NCBI GenBank assembly: GCA_046346665.1
Contig: JAXMHQ010000037.1
Coordinates: forward strand, 1-46,969
Length of the DNA stretch: 46,969 bases
Source: JAXMHQ01 sp046346665
GTDB taxonomy: Bacteria; Verrucomicrobiota; Verrucomicrobiia; Limisphaerales; JAXMHQ01
Direction: 5' to 3'
How positions within the stretch are numbered: position 1 is the first letter of the stretch; the number at the start of each line of letters is the position of its first letter. Below, piece by piece: positions 23,477 through 31,464 of this stretch. Below the pieces are notes generated by a model, which was given only the letters and a program-made list of their open reading frames with translations, made no database searches and was not told where the DNA came from. Made by a program: the position numbers and the translations under genes.

Positions 23477-23512
23477 CCGTCAAAGCCCCCTTGGTCCGCG
23501 ACGGGCTTTTTA
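23477..23512 (+). terminator. Possible terminator after the phosphatase gene
   Basis: Competing stems CCCGTC/GACGGG and AAAGCCC/GGGCTTT with a GC-rich loop, followed by TTTTT. Located about 80 bp after the stop codon. The long loop makes it weaker than the terminators at 24089 and 27639. Confidence 0.4.
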
Positions 23513-23781
23513 CGGACCTGGAATTTTGAACAATCCAGGGTATGTTTTCGTCAATAAAAGGGTGGTCGCCGGCGCAAAGTATCGCTTTACTGCCCGTGAG
23601 TTAGCAGTATGTTGACTCCAGGCCGCGCGGAGCGGCCACCGTGAATGCGCGTGAACAGACACGAGAAGACTAAGTGTCCCACTGCAACAAGCCTTTCGCT
23701 GGTTGCCTCCCCCGCTTCTCCTGTCTATTCCCGTGCCCTCCCCATCAACCCTCAACCCCGATAGAAATGGAGATTGCACCC

Positions 23782-24069
23782 ATGGACCTTCATCACCCGA
23801 TCCTGCGAGAGTTTCCGGAACATCGCGAAATCATCCGCCGCCTCAAGGGAAGCGACGATCACTTCCGGAAAATGTTCGATGAATACCACCGCCTCGACGA
23901 TTCCATCTACCGCATCGAGGAGGAAATCGACTTCGCAACGGATCAGGAAATCGAGGAACTCAAAATGCGGCGGACAAAACTGAAGGATTACATCTACCAC
24001 CTGATCCGCCACGCCCCGCCCGCCTGCCCCACCTGCGACGGCACCGGCGTCGCCCGCGCGACCGTGTAG
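23782..24069 (+). CDS. Small coiled-coil protein, DUF465/YdcH-like
   Basis: A 95-residue charged helical protein: HPILREFPEHREIIRRLKGS, then DDHFRKMFDEYHRLDDSIYR and an EELKMRRTKLKDYIYHL helix, the pattern of the YdcH/DUF465 family (antiparallel coiled coil; function unknown). The C terminus adds APPACPTCDGTG, a CxxC pair that could bind a metal and is not general in YdcH proteins. A GGAG motif 9 nt before ATG 23782 selects this start over ATG 23767. A strong terminator follows, so it is probably a single-gene unit. Confidence 0.8.
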   Translation: MDLHHPILREFPEHREIIRRLKGSDDHFRKMFDEYHRLDDSIYRIEEEIDFATDQEIEELKMRRTKLKDYIYHLIRHAPPACPTCDGTGVARATV

Positions 24070-24088
24070 ATTTCTGCCAGCTCAATTT

Positions 24089-24129
24089 CCCCCGGAAAAC
24101 GTCCGACGGACGTTTCCGGGGATTTTTTT
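24089..24129 (+). terminator. Rho-independent terminator of the YdcH-like gene
   Basis: Near-perfect stem CCCCGGAAAACGTCC / GGACGTTTCCGGGG with a loop of a few bases, followed by ATTTTTTT. It starts 20 bp after the stop codon. Confidence 0.9.
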
Positions 24130-24142
24130 CATCAATGTCGGT

Positions 24143-24165
24143 GGGGCGAGACTCCGTCGAGCCCT
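24143..24165 (-). repeat. Extragenic repeat family A, copy 4 (inverted)
   Basis: GGGGCGAGACTCCGTCGAGC followed by CCT, the exact complement of the copies at 8352 and 23414. It lies between a terminator and the 3' end of a minus-strand gene. Confidence 0.85.
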
Positions 24166-24233
24166 GACACCAAAATTGGAGTGACGGAACGACTCCAACA
24201 ATCCCAGAATTCGACAATCCGCCCATTCCGCCC

Positions 24234-25577
24234 TTACGGCCGATGAAGCCAGAAATTCTGTATTCCCCACAACACAGGGCTGCCAACGAGCGGTGAACCG
24301 GCGCGGAGATAGATCGGTTTTGACCAGCCGACGAGGCTGCCATTGGCCATGGCGGCTTCGAAAGTGTCGCCATAGTTGGAATCCCACACGCGCACCTGCG
24401 CGCAGGTCAGCTGGCCTGCGACCACGTTGGTCATGGTGACGAGATCGGCATCGAACAGACCCGCCCCTTCAGAGGTCACATCGGAATCCCGGAAGGACCG
24501 CGGAATTCCCTGGGGCAGCAGCTTGTTCCGGGACGGCCCGGCGTAGAGCTGCGCCCGGTAATCGGAACTGGTCACCGGCGTCCAACTGTTCGGCATATAC
24601 ACCCGCGCCATCGGTCGTCCACCCATCTTCAAACTGAAAAAGATCGTGCCGGGCAGCGGATCCGTCGCGGGCTCGAGGGCGAGATGCACCGTGTTGTCGA
24701 GGGTCATCCCCCGGTAGACCTCCTGCGTCAGGTCGTCGACTCGGATGTAATACGTCTGGCCCGCCTTGACTCGCAACAACGCGATGCCAGTGTTGTAATA
24801 CCAAGGAACACGCAGCCCCGGGACTCCCGCCGAAGAAGCGCAAAGCTTCAGGTGATCCAGACTGGAACCGGTATAAACCTCGATCATGCCACCGTTCGGA
24901 TACGAAAACACATCCACGGCTGCCTTCAATCGAAACAACCCGGGCTGCGACGGCGTCCACTTCCACCAACAGGTCTGCAGTGCCGGACCTTTCCTGTGCG
25001 GCGGCTCGCCCGGCTCCGACGTAGCATGCCCGCTGTGAAATACAAAATTCGTCCGCAGCAAGGTCGCCTGAATCTCCGTCGCCCCAGCGAAATCATCGTT
25101 GGCCGGGGAGAGATCGACGGGATCCGGTATTATCCCTCCGATCACAACGACAGGGCTGTTCCAGGTGTTGGTGGAATAATTCGTGCCAAAGACCGGGTTC
25201 CAACCCCCGGGCGGATAAAGGGTCGCTGTGCCCGAAAACGTGGTGCCCGCCACCGTGAATTGAATCAACAGGTTCGTCGACACCGCCGAATAATTCGTGG
25301 GAATGCTGATGGTCCCGGGGATATACGCCCCCCCGATGGTGGTCGTAACCAGATTGGTGATGCCGGCAAGGCTGGGAATATTGGTTAGGGTCCCGATCGA
25401 ATAAAAAAGACTCGCGGTAAACGTGCCCCCAATCGCGTTCGTCAAAACTATGGGAATCCCGGACCCATCCATGACATCGGCGTAATTGTCGAAGTTCACC
25501 ACTCCCTGTGCGAGACAGCGCGGGCTCGGGGCAAAGGCGGCGGAGACCAAAAGGCCGGTGAGGAGAAAACGTTTCAT
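24234..25577 (-). CDS. Secreted protein with PPC-like domain, unknown function
   Basis: A 447-residue exported protein with signal peptide MKRFLLTGLLVSAAFAPSPR and cleavage near CLAQG. The first 150 residues are Thr/Asn/Gly-rich beta sequence beginning VVNFDNYADV. A second domain from about residue 155 starts SPANDDFAGATEIQ and continues HATSEPGEPPHRKGPALQTC and WWKWTPSQPGLFRL, a pattern I associate with pre-peptidase-C-like domains common in secreted verrucomicrobial proteins. The remaining 150 residues again look beta-rich. There is no PEP-CTERM anchor, so it is probably released or surface-bound in another way. It stands alone between repeats and the rpsB operon. Confidence 0.75.
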   Translation of the reverse strand: MKRFLLTGLLVSAAFAPSPRCLAQGVVNFDNYADVMDGSGIPIVLTNAIGGTFTASLFYSIGTLTNIPSLAGITNLVTTTIGGAYIPGTISIPTNYSAVSTNLLIQFTVAGTTFSGTATLYPPGGWNPVFGTNYSTNTWNSPVVVIGGIIPDPVDLSPANDDFAGATEIQATLLRTNFVFHSGHATSEPGEPPHRKGPALQTCWWKWTPSQPGLFRLKAAVDVFSYPNGGMIEVYTGSSLDHLKLCASSAGVPGLRVPWYYNTGIALLRVKAGQTYYIRVDDLTQEVYRGMTLDNTVHLALEPATDPLPGTIFFSLKMGGRPMARVYMPNSWTPVTSSDYRAQLYAGPSRNKLLPQGIPRSFRDSDVTSEGAGLFDADLVTMTNVVAGQLTCAQVRVWDSNYGDTFEAAMANGSLVGWSKPIYLRAGSPLVGSPVLWGIQNFWLHRP

Positions 25578-25690
25578 GGAAACTCGGGTTACTGCATTAT
25601 CAGCTGCAATCCTTGTACGTCCCGCGACTGACAGAACGTCTTATAACCAAATCCGCCCCGGGAATCAACCCAAATCCTTCAAAAAACCAG

Positions 25691-25718
25691 TTGCCACAAG
25701 CCCGCGCTCTGCTATTCT
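25691..25718 (+). promoter_or_regulatory. Candidate promoter of rpsB-tsf
   Basis: TTGCCA (25691-25696), 16-bp spacer, TATTCT (25713-25718). Expected start near 25725, giving a leader of about 160 nt that includes a row of hairpins. Confidence 0.5.
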
Positions 25719-25776
25719 GCGTCTCCCTTTTGGCGGGACTGCCGTGTGGCAATTTCTGCCGGGGGAAACGACCAGA

Positions 25777-25867
25777 GCGTCCGTGTGGACGCGGCGGAAT
25801 AGATTCCGCGGTCGTAACAACATCGAAATCAATCCCGTGTTCCGCGGGATGCCCTGGTTGACCGGGG
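25777..25867 (+). promoter_or_regulatory. Hairpin-rich rpsB leader, candidate S2-responsive element
   Basis: Four successive stems: GCGTCC-gtgt-GGACGC (25777-25792), GCGGAAT-ag-ATTCCGC (25794-25809), ATCCCG-7 nt-CGGGAT (25832-25850) and CCCTGGT-tg-ACCGGGG (25852-25867). The last ends 8 bp before the Shine-Dalgarno motif. Ribosomal protein S2 represses its own operon through the leader in other bacteria, so this is a plausible control RNA; the fold is inferred. Confidence 0.45.
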
Positions 25868-25886
25868 TTTTAACCAAAGGAAAATT

Positions 25887-26678
25887 GTGATTAGCATTGG
25901 AGTTAAGGAATTGCTGGAAGCCGGTGTTCATTTCGGACACCAAACCAAGCGCTGGAATCCGAAGATGAAACCGTTCATCTTCGACGCCCGCAACGGCATC
26001 CACATCATCGACCTCAGCAAAACCCTCGGCCGGCTCGAAGCCGCCTGCGACTTCCTCGCCACCACCGTCGGCAAAGGCGGCCGCGTCCTGTTCGTCGGCA
26101 CCAAGAAACAAGCCCAACAGGCCATCAAGGAAACCGCCAAGGAATGCGGCCAGTATTACGTCACCGAACGCTGGCTCGGCGGTACCCTCACCAATTTCCA
26201 AACCATCAAACGCTCCATCGCCCGCCTCAAACAAATCGAGAAAATGGAGGCCGACGGTTCCCTCGCGAATTACGTGAAGCAGGAACAATCCGTCATCCGG
26301 CGCGAAGCCGCCCGCCTGATCAAATATTTCGACGGCATCCGAGGCATGGACAAATACCCCGGCGCCATGTTCGTCGTGGACATCAAGCGCGAACACAACG
26401 CCGTCGCTGAAGCCCGCCGCCTCAAGATCCCCGTCGTCGCCATCGTCGACACGAACTGCGATCCCGACCTCGTCGATTACCCGATCGCCGGCAACGACGA
26501 CGCGATCCGCTCGATCCGCGTCATCCTCAGCACCATCGGCCAGACGGTCACACGCGCCCAGGCGGAATACGAAGCCAAGTACGGCCGCCGCCGGTCCGAG
26601 GAAACCGAAGCCGCCCCGGTCGAAGCCCCCGCGGCTGAACCGGCGCCCGCGGCCGAAGCGGCCGCGCCCCAGGCCTGA
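25887..26678 (+). CDS. rpsB: 30S ribosomal protein S2
   Basis: Small-subunit protein S2. The 263-residue protein starts at GTG 25887, supported by AAAGGA 6 nt upstream, and reads (V/M)ISIGVKELLEAGVHFGHQT, the family N terminus. It contains WNPKMKPFIFDARNGIHIID, RVLFVGTKKQAQ, WLGGTLTNFQTI and the C-terminal IPVVAIVDTNCDPDLVDYPI motif. The last 30 residues are a low-complexity Glu/Ala/Pro tail absent from short S2 proteins. It is followed 98 bp later by tsf, the usual operon partner. Confidence 0.97.
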   Translation: MISIGVKELLEAGVHFGHQTKRWNPKMKPFIFDARNGIHIIDLSKTLGRLEAACDFLATTVGKGGRVLFVGTKKQAQQAIKETAKECGQYYVTERWLGGTLTNFQTIKRSIARLKQIEKMEADGSLANYVKQEQSVIRREAARLIKYFDGIRGMDKYPGAMFVVDIKREHNAVAEARRLKIPVVAIVDTNCDPDLVDYPIAGNDDAIRSIRVILSTIGQTVTRAQAEYEAKYGRRRSEETEAAPVEAPAAEPAPAAEAAAPQA

Positions 26679-26776
26679 TTGATCCAGGCACCGAGGCGGG
26701 TCAGGCAGGCGGCATCGCCCCCCTGCCCGCTTTGGGCCGGATTCACAACCGTTTAAATTCAACCCACCTATTTTTT

Positions 26777-27622
26777 ATGGCAGAAATCACTGCGGCAACT
26801 GTGGCGAAACTCCGGGAAATGACCGGCGCCGGCATGATGGATTGCAAGAAAGCCCTCACCGAATCCAGCGGCGACCTTGGCGGCGCCGTGGATATCCTGC
26901 GCAAAAAAGGCGCGGCCACCGCGTCCACCAAGGGCGCCAAGGAAGCCCGCGAAGGCGCCATCGCCCAATACATCGCCCCCGACGGCCGCCTCGGCGTGCT
27001 CGTCGAGGTGAATTCCCAAACCGACTTCGTCGCGCGCAATGACATGTTCAAGGCGTTCGCCGACACAGTCGCCCGCCGCCTCGCCACGGAAGCCAAACCC
27101 GACTTCGAAGCCGACCGCGTCAACCTCGTCGCCGCCATCCGCGAAAACATCCAGATCCCCCGCCACGCCCGCATGGAAGTCAGCGGCAACGGCATGATCG
27201 CCGGATACATCCACACCGGCGCCAAGGTCGGCGTGCTGGTGGAAGTCGGCGCCGGCAAGGAATCCACCGTCACCAGCGAAGCCTTCAAGCAGCTCGTCCG
27301 CGACATCACCCTGCAGATCGCCGCCGGCCATCCCAACGCCGTCTCCCGCGAACAGGTCCCGGCCGAGGTGATCGCGAAGGAACGCGAAATCGCCGCCGCC
27401 TCCGACCGCCTCAAAGGCAAACCCGCCCAGGCGCTCGAAAAAATCATCCAGGGCATGCTGGAAAAATTCTTCCAGACCTACTGCCTCGTCGACCAGGGCT
27501 TTGTGAAGAAAAATTCCGAAATCAGCGTCAAGGAACACGTCGCCTCCGTCGCCAAGGAACTCGGCGACGAAATCACCATCCGCCGCTTCGTGCGATTCCA
27601 GGTCGGCGAAGCCGCCGCCTGA
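26777..27622 (+). CDS. tsf: Translation elongation factor Ts
   Basis: Guanine-nucleotide exchange factor that recycles EF-Tu-GDP. The 281-residue protein has the N-terminal UBA-like domain ATVAKLREMTGAGMMDCKKA (the TGAGMMDCKKAL motif), the core domain with LVEVNSQTDFVARND (about 75-90) and a second half with YIHTGAKVGVLVEVG. Length is normal for the family. ATG 26777 starts MAEITAATVAKL; the upstream in-frame extension is not conserved. A strong terminator follows. Confidence 0.97.
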   Translation: MAEITAATVAKLREMTGAGMMDCKKALTESSGDLGGAVDILRKKGAATASTKGAKEAREGAIAQYIAPDGRLGVLVEVNSQTDFVARNDMFKAFADTVARRLATEAKPDFEADRVNLVAAIRENIQIPRHARMEVSGNGMIAGYIHTGAKVGVLVEVGAGKESTVTSEAFKQLVRDITLQIAAGHPNAVSREQVPAEVIAKEREIAAASDRLKGKPAQALEKIIQGMLEKFFQTYCLVDQGFVKKNSEISVKEHVASVAKELGDEITIRRFVRFQVGEAAA

Positions 27623-27638
27623 TTCATTCGTCTTCCAG

Positions 27639-27673
27639 AGCGGCCCGCGACTGAGTTGCGGGCCGCTTTTTTT
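27639..27673 (+). terminator. Rho-independent terminator of rpsB-tsf
   Basis: Stem AGCGGCCCGC / GCGGGCCGCT with loop GACTGAGTT, then TTTTTTT. It starts 16 bp after the tsf stop codon. Confidence 0.93.
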
Positions 27674-27735
27674 GGGGGCGCCGGGGACGGCGTCCCTCCC
27701 GCTCACCTGGGAGGGCCGGCGTCCCCGCCGGCCCA
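27674..27735. repeat. GC-rich palindromic repeat at the tsf 3' end
   Basis: GGGGCGCCGGGGACGGCGTC then CCTCCCGCTCACCTGGGAGG then GCCGGCGTCCCCGCCGGCCC: nested inverted sequences (CCTCCC/GGGAGG in the centre, GGGGACGGCG-like arms outside). Only one copy is seen here. It lies between convergent tsf and GH26 genes and may end transcription of both. Confidence 0.6.
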
Positions 27736-27739
27736 AACT

Positions 27740-28768
27740 TCACCGCCGCCCCGGCAGCTTCGGCAACTCATCCCGGTTCGCCACATAAGGGTTGTTCAGA
27801 AACTCCGAAACATTCGTGTTCGACCCCAAACTCCAACGCCCGTTCCAGCTCATGAAAAACACCGCCTTCGGAAAATTCGTGCGCACCCCGTCCAGGAAAC
27901 GCAGGTAATCATAGTTTCCTGGCGGATTGCTGGGTCCATGCGGCCCGAATTCCGTAAACCCAAACGGCTTCCCGATCGCCGCCACTTCCGGGTAGCCGCG
28001 GATGTGCTCCGGATCGATGTTGTCCGTGTACGCATCCAGCCCCACAAGGTCCACGCAGTCGTCACCCGGATAATAATCCGCCGTCCGAAGCCCGTGATTC
28101 GGCGAATACACCCACAGAAGGTTGTTCAGTTTCTTCACCCGCGTGAAATAGTCGAACATCTGCCGCCAAAGCCGGATGAAGGTGGCGGGATCCTTTCCGC
28201 CCCACCAGAACCAGCCCCCGTTCATCTCGTGAAACGGCCGCCACAGCACCACCACGCCCGCGTCCTTCAATTGCTGCAATCCCTCCGCCAACTGGTCCAA
28301 CTCCGCCATCCACCGCGCGTGCACGTCGGAAACCGGGTCGAGCAACTGGCCCAGGTCCACGCCGCCGTCCCGCAACCCGCCCGCCGGAGCGTTGGTCCGC
28401 GCCGGATTATACAAATGCGCGCTGATGCTCACCCACCCGCCCTGCCGCCAGTAATCCATCACCGCCCGGTTCGGCGCCTCGATCGTCAATCCGCCCGCCT
28501 GAAAATCCGCATAGTCCACACCCAAAATCGCCGGCCATTGGCCCGTCTTCTCGTGAATCTGCGTCATCAGGCGCAACCCGGATCCGCGGCCGAAATTGGC
28601 GAACTGCCCGGACAATAACCGGTGCTCCGACCGGCCCTCCAAAGTCTTGAAGAACTGCAACGTTGCCACCGTGTCTGCGTTTGCGCGCGGATCCGCCGTC
28701 GGCAACGGCGCGCGGCAACCCGCCGCCAGCACCAGGCAAATCCCAGCAACCAACACTCGTGCTCTCAT
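27740..28768 (-). CDS. GH26 beta-mannanase, lipoprotein
   Basis: Exported glycoside hydrolase family 26 enzyme, expected to cut beta-1,4-mannan or glucomannan. The 342-residue protein starts MRARVLVAGICLVLAAGC, a lipoprotein signal with lipobox LAAGC and acylated Cys18, so it is probably anchored to a membrane. The (beta/alpha)8 barrel carries both catalytic glutamates: acid/base E181 in LWRPFHEMNGGWFWWGG and nucleophile E273 in FGFTEFGPHG. The N-terminal LLSGQFANFG and GVDYADF segments are also typical of GH26. ATG 28768 was chosen; GTG 28777 is possible. It is divergent from the epimerase gene. Confidence 0.93.
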   Translation of the reverse strand: MRARVLVAGICLVLAAGCRAPLPTADPRANADTVATLQFFKTLEGRSEHRLLSGQFANFGRGSGLRLMTQIHEKTGQWPAILGVDYADFQAGGLTIEAPNRAVMDYWRQGGWVSISAHLYNPARTNAPAGGLRDGGVDLGQLLDPVSDVHARWMAELDQLAEGLQQLKDAGVVVLWRPFHEMNGGWFWWGGKDPATFIRLWRQMFDYFTRVKKLNNLLWVYSPNHGLRTADYYPGDDCVDLVGLDAYTDNIDPEHIRGYPEVAAIGKPFGFTEFGPHGPSNPPGNYDYLRFLDGVRTNFPKAVFFMSWNGRWSLGSNTNVSEFLNNPYVANRDELPKLPGRR

Positions 28769-28821
28769 AATTCTCACTCAACTACACACTATCCCCCTTC
28801 CGTCACCGGGCGCAAGAACGG

Positions 28822-28900
28822 GAAAGGCAGAAGGTCGAATGCAGAATGCAGAAAATAAATGCCGCGCCTCGTGCTTGAATTCTGCATTCTGCCTTTCGCG
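28822..28900. repeat. Inverted repeat between GH26 and epimerase genes
   Basis: Left arm GAAAGGCAGAAGGTCGAATG then CAGAATGCAGAA (28822-28852); right arm TTCTGCATTCTGCCTTTCGC at 28880-28899. The pairing is imperfect, with an extra TCGAATGCAGAA-like duplication on the left. It lies in the divergent promoter region of the mannan cassette. Confidence 0.7.
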
Positions 28901-28936
28901 TTGAACCCCGTCCCGAAATCCGCTACCACCACCCCC

Positions 28937-30217
28937 ATGCATTTCCTCCGCATCGCCTGCCTCCTGGGCTGCCTCTGCCTTTCGCGGCCTGCTCCAGGCC
29001 AGGACTTCGCCCGCATCGCCGCGGATTACCGCCCCCGCATCGAATCCAACCTCTTCAATAACATCGCCGGCTTCTGGTACCCCAAAACACTCGACACCAC
29101 CAACGGCGGCTACTGGATCGACGCCGACATCCAGGGCCGGCTCCAGGGCCCCGGCAACAAAATGATCGTCACCCAGGCCCGCATGGTCTGGCTCTATTCC
29201 CGACTCGCACGCTACGGTTACCGCCCAAAGGAAATGCTCCAGGCCGCCGACCTCGGCTACCGGTTCCTGCGCGATAAAATGTGGGACTCCACCAACGGCG
29301 GTTTTTATTGGATGGTCGACGCCACGGGCAACCGCGTGATCCGGCCGGGAAAACATATCTACGGCCAGTCGTTCGCCCTGTACGCCTTGTCCGAGTATTC
29401 TCTCGCCGGCACCAACACCGAGGCCCTGCAACTGGCCGGCAAACTGTTCGACCTCATCGAATCAAAAGCCCACGACGCGCAGTTCGGCGGCTACATCGAA
29501 TCGTTTTCCCAAAACTGGACTCCGCAGCTCCCCGGCGAAAAAACCTACATGGGCGACGCTGAATTCAAGCTCATGAACACCCACCTGCACCTGCTCGAAT
29601 CCGTCACCGCCTTCTACCGGGCCACCCGCCTGCCCCTCGCTCGCGAAAGGCTCCGCGAGCTCATCGACATCGAAAGCAACACCGTCGTTCGCAAGGGACC
29701 CGTCGCCTGCACCGACAAATACCGCCGCAACTGGGAACCGGTGCTCACGGGCGACTTCGCCCGCGTTTCCTACGGGCACGATCTCGAAAATATCTGGCTG
29801 CTCATCGACGCCTGCAACGCCGCCGGCATTCCGAACACGCTGTTCCTCGACCTCTACCGCGCGTTGTTCCAGTATTCGCTCCAATACGGTTTCGACGAAA
29901 AGAACGGCGGGTTTTATTACTACGGCGGATTCAACCAGCCCGCGTCGAACCGGGAGAAGAACTGGTGGGTCCAGGCGGAAGCCTGCGCCAGCGCGCTCTA
30001 CATGTACCGGCTCACCCGAGACCCGCTCTACCTGCGGGTGTTCCAAAAAACGTACGACTGGATCGACACCCGCCAGGTCGACTGGAAAAACGGCGAATGG
30101 TTCGAGACGATCACTCCCGACGGCGCGCCCTATGGCGACAAGGCCCAGATCTGGAAAGCCGGTTACCACAACGGCCGCGCCATGATCGAGTGCCTGGCGG
30201 TTCTAAGGAACGAATGA
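28937..30217 (+). CDS. Exported cellobiose/mannobiose 2-epimerase (AGE family)
   Basis: Epimerises the reducing-end sugar of beta-1,4-disaccharides at C2, for example mannobiose to mannosyl-glucose. The 426-residue protein has a signal peptide (MHFLRIACLLGCLCLSRPAP, cut near GQD) and an (alpha/alpha)6 barrel. Family residues visible: NTHLHLLESVTAFYR, SYGHDLENIWLLIDA and the C-terminal IWKAGYHNGRAMIECL, which resembles the YHNxRMCLE motif of cellobiose 2-epimerases and differs from renin-binding-protein epimerases. Export is unusual, because most cellobiose epimerases are cytoplasmic. It lies between two GH26 genes, which fits the mannan-degradation order mannanase, then mannobiose epimerase, then phosphorylase. 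ATG 28937 begins the signal peptide. Confidence 0.88.
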   Translation: MHFLRIACLLGCLCLSRPAPGQDFARIAADYRPRIESNLFNNIAGFWYPKTLDTTNGGYWIDADIQGRLQGPGNKMIVTQARMVWLYSRLARYGYRPKEMLQAADLGYRFLRDKMWDSTNGGFYWMVDATGNRVIRPGKHIYGQSFALYALSEYSLAGTNTEALQLAGKLFDLIESKAHDAQFGGYIESFSQNWTPQLPGEKTYMGDAEFKLMNTHLHLLESVTAFYRATRLPLARERLRELIDIESNTVVRKGPVACTDKYRRNWEPVLTGDFARVSYGHDLENIWLLIDACNAAGIPNTLFLDLYRALFQYSLQYGFDEKNGGFYYYGGFNQPASNREKNWWVQAEACASALYMYRLTRDPLYLRVFQKTYDWIDTRQVDWKNGEWFETITPDGAPYGDKAQIWKAGYHNGRAMIECLAVLRNE

Positions 30218-30231
30218 ACCACCCTGCCTGA

Positions 30232-30301
30232 TTTTGACAGAATGAACAGAATGTAAAAATCCCATCAAGGAATTCCGTCCATTCTGTTCATTCTGTCAAA
30301 A
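30232..30301. terminator. Perfect 22-bp inverted repeat, bidirectional terminator candidate
   Basis: Arms 30232-30253 (TTTTGACAGAATGAACAGAA then TG) and 30280-30301 are exact complements, with a 26-bp loop. It ends in AAAA/TTTT on each side, so it can form a hairpin with a U-rich end in either direction. It sits between the convergent epimerase (+) and GH26 (-) genes. Confidence 0.75.
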
Positions 30302-30311
30302 CACCCCCTGT

Positions 30312-31394
30312 TCACCTCGGCATTGAGGGCAACCCCGACGCGGCCCGGATCGGTGCCGTCGCCTTCAGGTATTCCGGGTCCCGCAAACTCCAGCAGCGCG
30401 GGTCGTTGAACAGCGCCTGGATCGCCGCGTTCGTGCCGATACGGCCGCCCGCCCAGGACATCCACCACGTCCACAGCGGCTGCCGGTCCAGGATCTCCAC
30501 CGCCGGCGGCGGCCCCACCTCGGCCAGCGTCACCGGCTTGCCCCGCGCCAACGCCAGCAGGTTCGTGTAATACGACTGCTGAAAATCGTTCCGATACACA
30601 TCCAGCGCCGCCACATCGAAATAATTCTCGCCCGGATAAAACTCCGCGAACGTGCCCGCGTTGATCCCCGGCCGGTCGACGCTCCACACCCAGACCAGGT
30701 TGGTCAGGTGATGGTGGTTGACGAATCGATCGAACAATTGCCGGTAAAGCGCCGAGGTCCCGTTCGTGCCCGGCCGGCCGCCCCACCAGAACCAACGTCC
30801 GTTCATTTCATGATAGGGACGCCATAACACCGGCACCCGCGCCTCCTGCAGCTTCTGCAGCCAGCCTGCGATCACGTCCACTTGCGCACACCAGCGGTTG
30901 TAAAGATCCGTTCCGGGCGTCAGCAGATCGCGCCATTGCGCATCCGTCAACCGCCCCTGCACGCTCGCCAGCGCGTTCGTGGGCGAAGCGTCCCGCTTCG
31001 GATGAAACGTCACCGGCTCGTCCGCTGTCGGCGGCACCGCGTGCCAGCACAGCGCGATCGTCGCCCCCCGCGCATATTGCCGCTTCACCTCCTCCACAAT
31101 CTCCGGCCGCGCCGCCGCCGCGTCCTGGTCCCCCGGCGCCGCAAACCCGAAATCCTGCCCGAACAACGCCGGTTCCTTCCCGTAAATCTCCGTCACCCGC
31201 ACCGTGGACGCGTCCTTCGTGTTCGGAAAATTATGCTGCCCCGTGAGGATGTGTTTTCCGGACAAACTCGAAATGAACTCCAGCAGCGCCACCGCCTCCG
31301 GCGCCGCCCCCGGCGTCACCGGCGCCACCGCCGGAATATCTGTGGCAGCGAAAAACGTAAATACCAAACCGAGGATGAGTGTTCGCAGATTCAT
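30312..31394 (-). CDS. GH26 beta-mannanase, second copy, exported
   Basis: A 360-residue GH26 enzyme with a signal peptide (MNLRTLILGLVFTFFAATDI, cut near PAVA) and no lipobox. The barrel begins GKHILTGQHNFPN. Catalytic residues: acid/base E196 in LWRPYHEMNGRWFWWGG and nucleophile E292 in VTLAEVGPP. It is clearly divergent from the lipoprotein GH26 at 27740, apart from the catalytic blocks, so they are not a recent duplication. The pair may split endo- and exo-type or soluble and anchored activities. I chose ATG 31394 because it starts the signal peptide directly; a longer frame begins 33 bp upstream. Confidence 0.92.
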   Translation of the reverse strand: MNLRTLILGLVFTFFAATDIPAVAPVTPGAAPEAVALLEFISSLSGKHILTGQHNFPNTKDASTVRVTEIYGKEPALFGQDFGFAAPGDQDAAAARPEIVEEVKRQYARGATIALCWHAVPPTADEPVTFHPKRDASPTNALASVQGRLTDAQWRDLLTPGTDLYNRWCAQVDVIAGWLQKLQEARVPVLWRPYHEMNGRWFWWGGRPGTNGTSALYRQLFDRFVNHHHLTNLVWVWSVDRPGINAGTFAEFYPGENYFDVAALDVYRNDFQQSYYTNLLALARGKPVTLAEVGPPPAVEILDRQPLWTWWMSWAGGRIGTNAAIQALFNDPRCWSLRDPEYLKATAPIRAASGLPSMPR

Positions 31395-31464
31395 GTGTCG
31401 TTTCTGCCCGGCAGCCCGGGAGTTCACCAGTCCAGACGTCGCGGCTCAAGGCAAAATTCGAAGA

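Larger units (their letters stand above)
23398..23781. other. Spacer between phosphatase and YdcH-like genes
   Basis: About 380 bp without a convincing gene. It contains family A copy 3 and a hairpin followed by a short T run. Around 23590-23620 there is a promoter-like TTTACT-16 bp-TATGTT pair, too weak to call. No tRNA or riboswitch was recognised. Confidence 0.5.
25578..25886. other. Divergent promoter region upstream of rpsB
   Basis: 309 bp between the secreted-protein gene and rpsB. It contains a candidate promoter (25691-25718) and a hairpin-rich leader (25777-25867). No repeat family or small gene was found in it. Confidence 0.6.

Noticed and set aside
8352..24165. CRISPR repeats
   Set aside because: The repeated 23-mer is scattered in different spacers with no regular spacing and no cas gene.
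27740..31394. Classical polysaccharide-utilisation locus of Bacteroidota type
   Set aside because: No SusC/SusD-like pair is present, and the other genes do not suggest Bacteroidota.
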